This document shows positions 26,923-35,100 of a DNA stretch of 64,000 bases, in pieces (the first letter of the stretch is position 1; each line of letters opens with the position of its first letter). The notes below the pieces were generated by a model. That model was not told the origin of the DNA. It saw only the letters and a list, made by a program, of their open reading frames with translations, and did not search any database. The stretch comes from Bradyrhizobium sp. KBS0727 (lineage in GTDB: Bacteria > Pseudomonadota > Alphaproteobacteria > Rhizobiales > Xanthobacteraceae). The position numbers were made by a program, and so were the translations under genes. Location: the NCBI RefSeq assembly GCF_005937885.2, contig NZ_CP042176.1, positions 7,244,449 to 7,308,448 on the forward strand, in the 5' to 3' direction.

Positions 26923-27014
26923 CCCACCCCCGGAAGGGCCGTTGCCCCCTTGCCCGGCCAATCGGCTAAATGAACCCCTGCTGCACCCGTAGCTCAGCTG
27001 GATAGAGCGTTGCC
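26923..27014 (+). repeat. Left copy of a ~92-bp direct repeat (tRNA-Arg upstream region plus 5' half)
   Basis: Positions 26923-27014 match 29323-29415 with only a handful of differences. The match covers the CCCACCCCCGGAAGGGCC hairpin-like stretch, the promoter-proximal sequence and the first 32 nt of tRNA-Arg. It ends sharply at 27014 inside the anticodon stem. The two copies bracket the patatin gene. Confidence 0.85.
26983..27014 (+). pseudogene. 5' half of a broken tRNA-Arg
   Basis: GCACCCGTAGCTCAGCTGG and 13 more bases are identical to the first 32 nt of the intact tRNA-Arg at 29382. The acceptor 5' strand, D-arm and 5' anticodon stem are present, then sequence identity stops. The missing 3' half appears in inverted orientation at 29251-29298. 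The last codons of the patatin gene are read from the opposite strand of this remnant. Confidence 0.85.
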
Positions 27015-28901
27015 GGCAAGTTCGACGAGATGGCGGTGTCGTTTTGTTGCCGGCTTGCCGGCGGCGAGGATCGCGGCGATTGCCGCGTTGCCCTCGGCCT
27101 CCAGCGCAACGATGGCCTGTCGAGCCCAAAGGTAAGACGCGCGAAAAATCTCCGTGTGGCGGTCGAAATCTGTCACATCGATCCCGGGCGGACAGGGTGG
27201 CCGCATTACCATATCGAGCGGCGCGGTCGGCAGAGTATCGTAACGCTGATGCGCCACGAGACTTCGCCACAGCACGTTGACCGCACTCGGTGCGGCGGGA
27301 AGTAGCTTCTTACGGAACGGCATCAGCATTGCTGCAAAGAGCTCGATCCGTCCAGGCAGCGCCTCATACGCGACGTCAAACATCTCGGCCGCCGGCTCGC
27401 CGAAATGCACGACCAGATTGGGACCGCTCTTTAGTTGATGCATCGGCGCCAGCGGCACATTATCGATGAGGCATCCATCGACAAGCATCGCGCCTTCTGC
27501 CGTATAGAATGGCGGCAATAGTCCAGGAATTGCACTCGATGCACGCACCGCCTGCCATAGCGGTCCCGACCGGATCAATTCCAGACTGTGGGTCGAAAGA
27601 TTGGTTGCGACCGCCGCGAAAGGCCGCCAGCAATCCTCGATCAGGCAGTTGCGACCGTATTGATCGGCGAGTGCACGATCGAAAGCCTTGTGATCCAGCA
27701 GGGCGTAACGCGGCCAGGTTGGCCGCCGGAAGCTGCGACTTCTGACGAAGATTTCGTGTGTGCCGCGCTCAAGATCCTCAGCCTCGAAATTCTTGGCAAA
27801 TCCCGCCGCCATCGCCGAGCCGACACTGGTGCCGACAAAGATATCGAACATCACGCCGAGCTCACGAAAGGCTTTGTAGATACCTACATGTGCGGTTCCA
27901 AAGCTACCGCCGCCAGCGGCCACGAATCCAATCGCGCGACCGGACAGAAAACGGATCAGACTGTCGATATCAACCTGATCTTCCAGAGCAACATGGTGAT
28001 GCATGAAGGAGGGTAGCCGGGCAAGCCAAGCCGCGGTTCCACTGACTTGACTGCTCCGTCGGTCATGAACGCGAACGAGGCGTCGCGCCGACATCGGATG
28101 GACCTCGCAAGCGAACGCTTCGAGGTCCGTCAAGGCTCCCGCGGGCGCATCTCCACGGCACGCGAACACAACTATGTCGGCTTGGCGGATAGCCTTGCGC
28201 GCCCACGCGGAAGCTTCGCGACCCCCGAGATAAACCACCAGCGGCGCGGCGTGTTCAAGTTTGTTGAGCCAGTCAGTGACTTCGGGTGCGTCCAACGCTC
28301 GTCCAGGAAACATGGCGTAGACACGAGCGGGATCGACGATCTCGGCATCGGTAGCGGCGAGTCCATCACGCATTCGACGATCAAAGCCGCTTGGCAACGG
28401 CTCGCGTCCACCGTCGATCAGCGCGACGGTTCGCGCATTCGGCGACGCGCGAGGCGGTGTGAGGCGCGCAGTCTCCTTGGCGAAACGGAGCGCGAGGGCC
28501 GCAAGCAGCACCTCGACGATGGCGGGGGCGTCTTTGGCAAGTTCCAGGTAGGCTGCGCGCGTCAGCGCAAGCACGCTCGTGTCCCGAATGGCAATCACAT
28601 TGGCGGTGCGTGGGACATTTGCGAAGAAACCGATTTCGCCCACTATTTCGCCGGCGCGAAGTTCGGCGATCGGTTCGAGGTCGCCGTTTCTGCGCACAGC
28701 GAGCGCACCATGCAGCACCATAAATAGTGAGTCCGAGGGGCCTCCTTGTGCAACGAGCATCTGCCCGCGCACGAGATCCAGACGGACCATTGCGTTGAGC
28801 GCCTTCAGCCGCTGTTCCGAACTGAGCGTTCTGAACAGAGCGAAGTCCTCCGACACGTTTCCCCAGGCAAATGTCGCGCTCGTTCCACTCATTGGCGACA
28901 C
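26994..28901 (-). CDS. Cyclic-nucleotide-binding/patatin-like phospholipase (NTE-like), 3' end inside a tRNA remnant
   Basis: This 635-aa protein has a cNMP-binding (CAP-like) domain at ~15-140 (MVLHGALAVRR, GEIVGEIGFFANVPRTANV), a linker, and a patatin domain at ~325-490. The serine hydrolase nucleophile is S359 in GTSVGSAM and the partner aspartate is D475 in LVDGCLIDNVPL. The oxyanion motif is GGGSFGTAHVG rather than the usual GGGxRGxxHxG. It is predicted to hydrolyse membrane lysophospholipids under nucleotide or other ligand control. The final residues NALSS and the stop are encoded by the opposite strand of the truncated tRNA-Arg, so the natural C-terminus may have been replaced on insertion. 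Confidence 0.88.
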   Translation of the reverse strand: MSPMSGTSATFAWGNVSEDFALFRTLSSEQRLKALNAMVRLDLVRGQMLVAQGGPSDSLFMVLHGALAVRRNGDLEPIAELRAGEIVGEIGFFANVPRTANVIAIRDTSVLALTRAAYLELAKDAPAIVEVLLAALALRFAKETARLTPPRASPNARTVALIDGGREPLPSGFDRRMRDGLAATDAEIVDPARVYAMFPGRALDAPEVTDWLNKLEHAAPLVVYLGGREASAWARKAIRQADIVVFACRGDAPAGALTDLEAFACEVHPMSARRLVRVHDRRSSQVSGTAAWLARLPSFMHHHVALEDQVDIDSLIRFLSGRAIGFVAAGGGSFGTAHVGIYKAFRELGVMFDIFVGTSVGSAMAAGFAKNFEAEDLERGTHEIFVRSRSFRRPTWPRYALLDHKAFDRALADQYGRNCLIEDCWRPFAAVATNLSTHSLELIRSGPLWQAVRASSAIPGLLPPFYTAEGAMLVDGCLIDNVPLAPMHQLKSGPNLVVHFGEPAAEMFDVAYEALPGRIELFAAMLMPFRKKLLPAAPSAVNVLWRSLVAHQRYDTLPTAPLDMVMRPPCPPGIDVTDFDRHTEIFRASYLWARQAIVALEAEGNAAIAAILAAGKPATKRHRHLVELAGNALSS

Positions 28902-29250
28902 CGGTTCGCTTGTGTGCGGCCCGATGTTAGCGCCGGGCGGCCCTCACCGCGAGCAGTAAAGGGGCGGTACGCCAGCCCGCCGCTGCGATGCATCTTATGG
29001 AAGCGCTGCAACATGGACCGCGAAACACCACCGCCGCCTCTGAGGCGCCGCTTTCTGGTCCCCAGCCTTGTCGCCATAGGACTGTGCGGGCCGCATTGAG
29101 AAGCCGACCGGCGCCTGGACTGAACGAATTTCAAGACGCACGAGCGGCCGCGGGGCATTTCGCGCCCCTGCAAGTTCATTGACCTTTTTTAAGCGAGGCG
29201 GGCGAGATCCCCCCGCGCCACGGTCCCGGCACCCCCGGCACATGCTTTCC

Positions 29251-29298
29251 TGGCGCACCCGACACGATTCGAACGTGTGACGTCTGCCTTTGGAGGGC
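29251..29298 (-). pseudogene. Inverted 3' half of tRNA-Arg
   Basis: On the minus strand this is the 3' anticodon-stem/loop, variable loop, T-arm and CCA end of the neighbouring tRNA-Arg, with three differences over 48 nt. The first 31 bases from the CCA end are identical. The loop would read CTCCAAA (anticodon CCA) instead of CTCCGAA. No matching 5' half lies beside it. The rest of 28902-29381 holds no gene I can support. A 28-codon frame at 29013-29099 is noted but weak. Confidence 0.75.
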
Positions 29299-29322
29299 TA
29301 CGCAACCATCCAAACGAGCCTG

Positions 29323-29415
29323 CCCCACCCCCGGAAGGGCCGTTGCCCCTGCCCGGCCAATCGGCTAAATGATCCCCTGTTGCACCCGTAGCTCAGCTGG
29401 ATAGAGCGTTGCCCT
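29323..29415 (+). repeat. Right copy of the tRNA-Arg direct repeat
   Basis: This is the counterpart of 26923-27014. It continues without a break into the complete tRNA-Arg at 29382-29458, so the right side is the intact host junction and the left copy is the truncated one. Confidence 0.85.
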
Positions 29416-29458
29416 CCGAAGGCAAAGGTCACACGTTCGAATCGTGTCGGGTGCGCCA
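29382..29458 (+). tRNA. tRNA-Arg (anticodon CCG)
   Basis: The 77-nt gene has CCA encoded. The acceptor stem GCACCCG pairs with CGGGTGC. The D-arm is GCTCAGCTGGATAGAGC. The anticodon stem TTGCC/GGCAA encloses loop CTCCGAA, giving anticodon CCG. The T-arm CACACGTTCGAATCGTGTG is intact. It reads CGG codons, common in this high-GC genome. tRNA 3' halves are frequent integration sites, and two tRNA fragments nearby show this locus has been rearranged. Confidence 0.97.
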
Positions 29459-29495
29459 GTTTCGTAGAATCGACGGCTTTGGGGTGTGTTGGGGA

Positions 29496-30602
29496 CTACT
29501 TCGCGGGCAGACGCAAGCTCGTGAGATCAGTCCCCACGATGATATTTCCAGTGAAGCCGCCGTCTTGTGCTGCTTTTTTATAATCCGCTTCCGTCAGTGG
29601 GCTGCCCGGAACCTTGAACGGATATTGCTGATCTGCGCCGAGTGGCGGGATCAAGTGGGTGAGTATCAGATGTTTTGCGCCTGAGCGCTGCGCCATCGCG
29701 GCGAGGTCGGGGACCGAACTCTGACGAAGATATGCATACGGAAACATTCCGCTGCCTTTGTCTGGCCCCATGATGGGGTGAATCGCCGAATGCACGATAA
29801 TGTCGGCGCCCCGGGCCAATCTCTCAACCTGCTCGGATGTCGAGGAGTTGCGCGGCGGTGCGGGGACATCGTTGCCGGCGTCGCCGCCGATCACGACGCT
29901 CCCGGCGGGCGTGTCCACGCGGTAAGACGCATGGCCTGCGATGTGCGTCGACCGGACCGCGCTGACCCTCACGTCTCCCGACGACCAGACGAGTTGCGGC
30001 TCGTTCGTCGGCTCGAAGGTGATCGTATTGATCAGTTCGGCGGGGCCGCCCGCCGTGCGCTCCTTGAGTTCCGAATGGCGTTGGGCCACTTCGCCTGATT
30101 GGATGAACGCATCGGCAATGTGTGCGGTGAACTTCGTGCAGCTTATCGTGACGCCGAGAGGTGAGACCGCATCGGCGCTGCAGACAACGTCGATCTTCGG
30201 ACCCATGCCGTTGAATGACCAGCGGAGCTGGACAAGGTCCGCAAATCCCTCCGTGTGATCGTTGTGCATGTGCGTGAAGAAGACGGCAGCAAGCTGCTCC
30301 GGCCCGATCCCCAACTGCGCCAAGCGCATCGTCGTGCCGCGACCGGCGTCAAACTGCAACTTCACGGCCCCGCAGGCATTGGTATCTTCGCCATAGCGGA
30401 CCAGGGTTCCGGCGCCAGCCAAACCATTGTAGGACTGCGGACCGCCCTGTGTGCCGGTCAGTGTCACGATGAGACATGGCGCTGCTTCGCCGGTTGATAC
30501 GTTGGCCATGTACCAGGCCCCGGCAAGCAACGCAGTCGCGACGAAGCGACTTTTCACCCTCAAGCTCCCACGCTCGCTACTGCCAACCATACTTGTCAAC
30601 AT
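29496..30602 (-). CDS. Exported MBL-fold metallohydrolase
   Basis: This 368-aa protein has a signal peptide (VATALLAGAWYMANVSTGEAAP), then a metallo-beta-lactamase fold: THMHNDHTEGFADLVQL (HxHxDH zinc motif), HIAGHASYRV, VIGGDAGND and LILTHLIPP. The arrangement resembles RNase Z/arylsulfatase-like MBL enzymes, but secretion rules out tRNA processing. A periplasmic arylsulfatase or phosphodiesterase is the best guess. Several ATGs near the N-terminus (30602, 30590) could start it. It lies in the accessory island with copy 1 of the 105-bp repeat upstream. Confidence 0.82.
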   Translation of the reverse strand: MLTSMVGSSERGSLRVKSRFVATALLAGAWYMANVSTGEAAPCLIVTLTGTQGGPQSYNGLAGAGTLVRYGEDTNACGAVKLQFDAGRGTTMRLAQLGIGPEQLAAVFFTHMHNDHTEGFADLVQLRWSFNGMGPKIDVVCSADAVSPLGVTISCTKFTAHIADAFIQSGEVAQRHSELKERTAGGPAELINTITFEPTNEPQLVWSSGDVRVSAVRSTHIAGHASYRVDTPAGSVVIGGDAGNDVPAPPRNSSTSEQVERLARGADIIVHSAIHPIMGPDKGSGMFPYAYLRQSSVPDLAAMAQRSGAKHLILTHLIPPLGADQQYPFKVPGSPLTEADYKKAAQDGGFTGNIIVGTDLTSLRLPAK

Positions 30603-30727
30603 TTGAAGCCGATGGCAATCGCGAAATCGTCACCCCGTGGCACATCATGTCAACCGGCTAGATGGGTGCTATTGGAGGGCAACTGGACCCCGTGCGATAT
30701 CAGGAAACCCATGATGCGTTGGGCAAA

Positions 30728-30832
30728 ATCGCAGGCCGTCGCAGATTTGCCGATTGGGTCGCGTGGCGGGCTACGAGATCATAGAGCCACGGCGAACAAG
30801 TAGTGCCCATCTTCATCGGCCGCGGCGCGCCA
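30728..30832 (+). repeat. 105-bp intergenic element, copy 1
   Basis: The element runs from ATCGCAGGC to TGCCCATCTTCATCGGCCG then CGGCGCGCCA. It shares the ordered blocks ATCGCAGGC, GATCATAG(A/G)G(C)C, ACGGC and TGCCCATCTTCATCGGCCG with 31929-32035 and, more weakly, 36736-36841, all in the same orientation. It lies between the MBL and pentapeptide genes. The 325-bp gap holds nothing else. Confidence 0.75.
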
Positions 30833-30927
30833 GCTCGGAATACATCATCGACGCCGAAACCCGCCGTTCTCGCGATGCAATCCGCGTCCGAACTTATCGC
30901 CTATCGCCTGGGCACACCAAGCAATCG

Positions 30928-31746
30928 CTACCGTGGGCGCCGCGCCAAGTTCAAGTTCCGGGCCCTGTCTAGATTGCGGGTCTGGGCCAGCGCGGCCGCG
31001 CTCGGCAAGAGGGCCGACGCAAGGTCGGTCCCGGTGAAATCGGCGCCGGCGAGATTGGCGTCGGATAAGTCGGCTCCCGCAAGGTCAGCGTGGTTGAGAT
31101 CGCAATTCGCCAAATTCGCGTTCTGCAGTTTCGCGAATTCGAGATCGGCGCGCGAGAGATTGGCGCCGCTCAGATCCGCATTCCTAAGATCGGCGGATTT
31201 GAGTACGCCACGCATCAGGCCCATCGATTGGTTGCGCATGTCAGCGCTCAAATCGGCGCCCGCAAGCTTGGCCCCGATCAGGCTGGCACCGGAAAGATCT
31301 GCGGTTATGCGAGCGCCGCTCAAATCGGCGTCGCCAAGCCTGGCGCGCTGCATCTGTGTGCCGAGCAGCGATGCCTTTGCGAGAGACGCCTCCGTCAAAT
31401 CGGCGTCGATCAGCCAAGCCTGGTTCAGGATGGCCCGATCGAAGCGCGCGCCTTTAAGGCTGGTCCCGATGAACTTTGCGAGGCGAAGATTGCCGCCGGA
31501 GAAGTCGAGGCCCGAGAGATCGAGGTGCGAGAGCCGCTTTCCTTGCAAATCTGCAGAGCGTTGGCCCGCAGCGTCTTGAGGCGCCGCCTTGAGAAGCGCC
31601 TCGACCTCGGCGCGCGTCATCTCCGATGTCGACATTTCGGGACTGTTGAGATCGACGCTGCGCAGCATGTCCTGCGACACGGCGTCAATCGGATTGACCA
31701 GCAGCGCCGTCATCGACACAAGAGCAAATGCGAGACGAAACAGCAT
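30928..31746 (-). CDS. Secreted pentapeptide-repeat protein
   Basis: The protein is 272 aa. A signal peptide (MLFRLAFALVSMTALLVNPIDAVSQ) precedes a ~60-residue linker. From residue ~75 to ~255 there is an A(D/N)LxX pentapeptide array: ADLQGKRLSHLDLSGLDF, ADLTEASLAKASLLG, ADLRNADLSGANLSRADLE, ADLAGADLSDANLAGADF. Such arrays form a right-handed quadrilateral beta-helix. Cytosolic members mimic DNA and protect gyrase, but the signal peptide places this one outside the cytoplasm, where a binding or structural role is more likely. The start at 31746 has GGAG at a proper distance. The upstream in-frame codons precede the signal peptide and are rejected. Confidence 0.88.
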   Translation of the reverse strand: MLFRLAFALVSMTALLVNPIDAVSQDMLRSVDLNSPEMSTSEMTRAEVEALLKAAPQDAAGQRSADLQGKRLSHLDLSGLDFSGGNLRLAKFIGTSLKGARFDRAILNQAWLIDADLTEASLAKASLLGTQMQRARLGDADLSGARITADLSGASLIGAKLAGADLSADMRNQSMGLMRGVLKSADLRNADLSGANLSRADLEFAKLQNANLANCDLNHADLAGADLSDANLAGADFTGTDLASALLPSAAALAQTRNLDRARNLNLARRPR

Positions 31747-31928
31747 CGCCGTCTCTCCGCTTTCCAGTAGCCCGTCTCTTGCATTTGTTCGGGCTGGTCG
31801 CACCGTCAGGTTGGCCGGTCGAGGTGCGCCTCCGGCTCATGCCAGAGTATGAAACCCGATCATGATCCTGGCAATGCTCGTGATCGCCCCGTCCGAGGCA
31901 AAAGCTGCCCGCGAGGGCGAAGTGCCAG

Positions 31929-32035
31929 ATCGCAGGCTATCGCAGTCCTGGCGATTTGGAGCGCGCAACCCGGACGCTGCATCATAGGGCTACGGCAAAA
32001 CAATAGTGCCCATCTTCATCGGCCGTGGTGCGCCA
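31929..32035 (+). repeat. 105-bp intergenic element, copy 2
   Basis: This is the best-matching partner of copy 1. ATCGCAGGC at the left, GCATCATAGGGC in the middle and TGCCCATCTTCATCGGCCG at the right have the same spacing. It lies between the pentapeptide gene start and the adhesin gene end. The rest of the 395-bp gap is without a gene. Confidence 0.75.
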
Positions 32036-32141
32036 ACAATAACTCAGGTGAAAGCGCGTCTCGGCATAGACCGAAGGGCAAAGCCGGATGGTTCCGCCTT
32101 TGGCACCAGTGCCGCCGATCAGTCATCGATCGCCGCAGGCG

Positions 32142-35100
32142 TCAGAATGGCACCTGTGCTTTCGCACTCAGCGTCCAGATCTGCGTGTTGCTGCCAAGCC
32201 CGCCGAACTCTCCGCCGATCGCTACACCGGCTCCGCCGGGGAAGCGGGCGGCGAGACCGCCGGTCGCGCGTGCCGACCATCCTTGCAGCAGGGGTGTCGA
32301 TGCCAGCGGGAGGCCACCTGCGGCGAGGATCGCACCGCTATCCTCCTTGTTGAAGTAATAGTCACCGTAGAGCCCGGCGAACGGCGTGAGCACGATGCCG
32401 CTATCCAGCCATGGCACCGGGTACGCGGCCTTCACGCCACCCGAGGCGCGCCCGCTCATGAAGTCGTGGCTGCCTTGTTGGGTGCCGAGAGAGTCGACAT
32501 AGGCGTTCTCATGCTCCCAGAGCGCGTAGACCTTCGCGGATGGTTCGATCACGAAGCCGGCAGTCTTGTAGGTGCCGGTCAGGCCGGTCGCGAACATCCA
32601 GCGTCCGCCGGTGAAATTGCCCTGCGCGGCGCCGGCGATGCCATTGTATCCGATGCCGGAGTAGGTGACCGCCGCGTCGTAACGCAGTGCCGGCAGGATC
32701 TTCCACCCGAGATAGGTGCCTGCGGTCCAGCCGTCGCCCTTCAGCTTCCCGTTGATGTCCTGCTCCGTGTAATTGAAGGTCTCCCAGCCGCCGACCACAC
32801 CGATCGCAAGGTTTGGCATGACCTTGTAGGTGAGGCCCATCAGCGCATTGACCTGCTGGCCGTAGAGCGAAGCCTGCGAGGCCTGCGAGGCCTGCGGCAC
32901 GCCATTGGCGTTCGTCGTGCCCCAGCGGTCGATGCCCGAGGTGCGCACGTCGGCCCAGAGCAGCCACTGCCTCTCCTCCTGCCATTTCGGAGGCGCCTTC
33001 TTCGGCATCTGCGGATTGATCGCGGCAAAGGCGTCGTCGACCCGCGAGCCGCTGCGTCGCGCCCCTCCGAATGCGTCGCGGCGTCCGTCAGCGCCGAAAG
33101 CGCTGCTGGCGATTCCAGGCGTACTTGCGGTTGGCCCGGCCTGGGGATCATCACGTGGATCGGCAGAGAAATTGAAGCGTATGCGTCCATTGCCTGGCGT
33201 CACGAAGCTACCGCCATCATTGAAGCTGTCGGTGATCGCGTCATCGATCGCGCCTGATATCGCCTGGCCCGAGGTCTGCGCCGCCACCTTGGTGACGTTG
33301 AGCTGAAGCGCCCGCAGCCGCACGCTGTCGACCGGCACGTTGACCGTCTGCGCGAGCGACGGCGAGGTGCTCGGCGCGAACGCAGTGCTGCCGCCGTAGC
33401 TGGCCGTGATCGTGTGGCTGCCGATCGCAAGCGTCGAGACGGCGAAGGTTGCAACGCCGCCCGACAAGGTTGCGGATCCGATCGTCGCGCCTCCATCGGC
33501 GAATGTGACCGTGCCCGCGGGCGTTCCACCCGTCGCGGTGACGGTTGCAGTGAATGTCACGGGTTGTCCGAACTGGCTCGGATTCTGTGACGACGCCAGC
33601 GTGGTCTGCGTCGTCGCCGATTGATAGGTGAAGCGATCGCCGGCCGTGACGGAGGACGTCTGCGAATTGTTGGTCACGACGATGTCCACGGTGCCCGTGC
33701 CGGGTGGCGAGACCGCCGTGATCGAGTTCGCCGAATTGACCGTGTAGCCGGCCGCGTTCGCCGCACCGAACCGGACGGCGCCGGTGCCCGCCGTTCCCGC
33801 GAAACCTGATCCGGTGATGGTCACCGAGGTGCCGCCCGCCGCTGGACCTGTCGTCGGCGAGATCGACGTGACAACCGGGGCTCCCAGATAGCTGAACTGG
33901 TCCGCGGCGGTGGTCGCAGACGTGCCGCCCACGGTCGTCACTCTGACATCGACGACACCCGTGCCGGCTGGCGCTGTCGCTGTGATCGCCGTCGCGGAAT
34001 TGACCGTGAAGCTGGTCGCGGCCGTAACACCGAAGGTCACCGCTGTCGCACCGGTGAAGCCGCTGCCGGTAACCGTCACCGAGGTGCCGCCGGGCGCCGG
34101 TCCCGAGGTCGGCGAGACCGACGTCACCGTCGGTGCCGCCGTGTAGGTGAACTGGTCAGCCGCCGACGTGGCGGAGGTCCCGCCTGGACTGGTCACCCTG
34201 ATATCGACGGTCCCGGCTCCGGCAGGCGAGACCGCGGTGATGGATGTCGCGGAATTGACCGTGTAGCTCGTTGCCACTGTCGCACCGAACGTCACGGCCG
34301 TCGCTGCCGTGAATCCGGTACCGGTGATCGCCACCGAGGTGCCGCCCGCAAACGGCCCCGCCGTCGGCGCGACTGCCGCCACGGATGGAGCCGCGGCATA
34401 GGTGAATTGATCGGCGGCCGAAGTCGTCGAGGTGCCGCCGATCGTGGACACCCGGATATCCACGGTGCCGCTCCCGGCCGGTGAGGTCGCGGTGATCGAG
34501 GTCGCGGAGTTGACGGTGAAGCCGCTCGCGACTGTGGCGCCGAAGGTCACCGCCGTGGCGCCCGAGAAGCCCGAACCAGTGATGGTGACAGTCGTGCCAC
34601 CTGCCAAGGGTCCTGATGCCGGCGAGATCGAGGTGACGGTTGGTGGCCCGATATAGGTGAACTGGTCGGCGGCCGACGTTGCCGAGGTGCCTCCTGCGGT
34701 CGTGACCCTGATATCAACCGTGCTGCTGCCGGCCGGTGAGGTCGCCGTGATCGAGGTGGCGGAGTTGAAGGTGAAGCTTGCCGCGGACGTGGCACCGAAG
34801 GTCACCGCCGTTACACCCGTGAAATTGGTGCCGGTGATGGTAATGGTGGTGCCGCCCGTCTGCGGTCCTGCCGTCGGCGAAATCGAGCTAACGGTCGGGG
34901 ATGGGATATAGGTGAACTGGTCGGCCGCCGATGTTGCCGACGTTCCGCCGACGGAGGTTACCCTGATATCGACCGTGCCGGCGCCGGAAGGCGACGTCGC
35001 GGTGATCGTGGTGGGAGACACGACGGTGAAGCCCGCCGCGGCCGTCGCCCCGAAGGTGACGGCCGTCGCTCCCGAGAAGTTGGCGCCGGTGATGGTCACG

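Noticed and set aside
28995..29258. 87-codon minus-strand frame after the patatin gene
   Set aside because: It overlaps the inverted tRNA remnant, has no conserved features and no ribosome-binding site.
29251..29330. Functional second tRNA on the minus strand
   Set aside because: The 3' half and CCA are good, but the sequence on the 5' side does not pair with the acceptor stem or form a D-arm. It is treated as a remnant.
32088..33257. Plus-strand open frame opposite the adhesin barrel
   Set aside because: It is a shadow of the barrel-coding sequence. The periodic short frames opposite the TIG repeats have the same cause.
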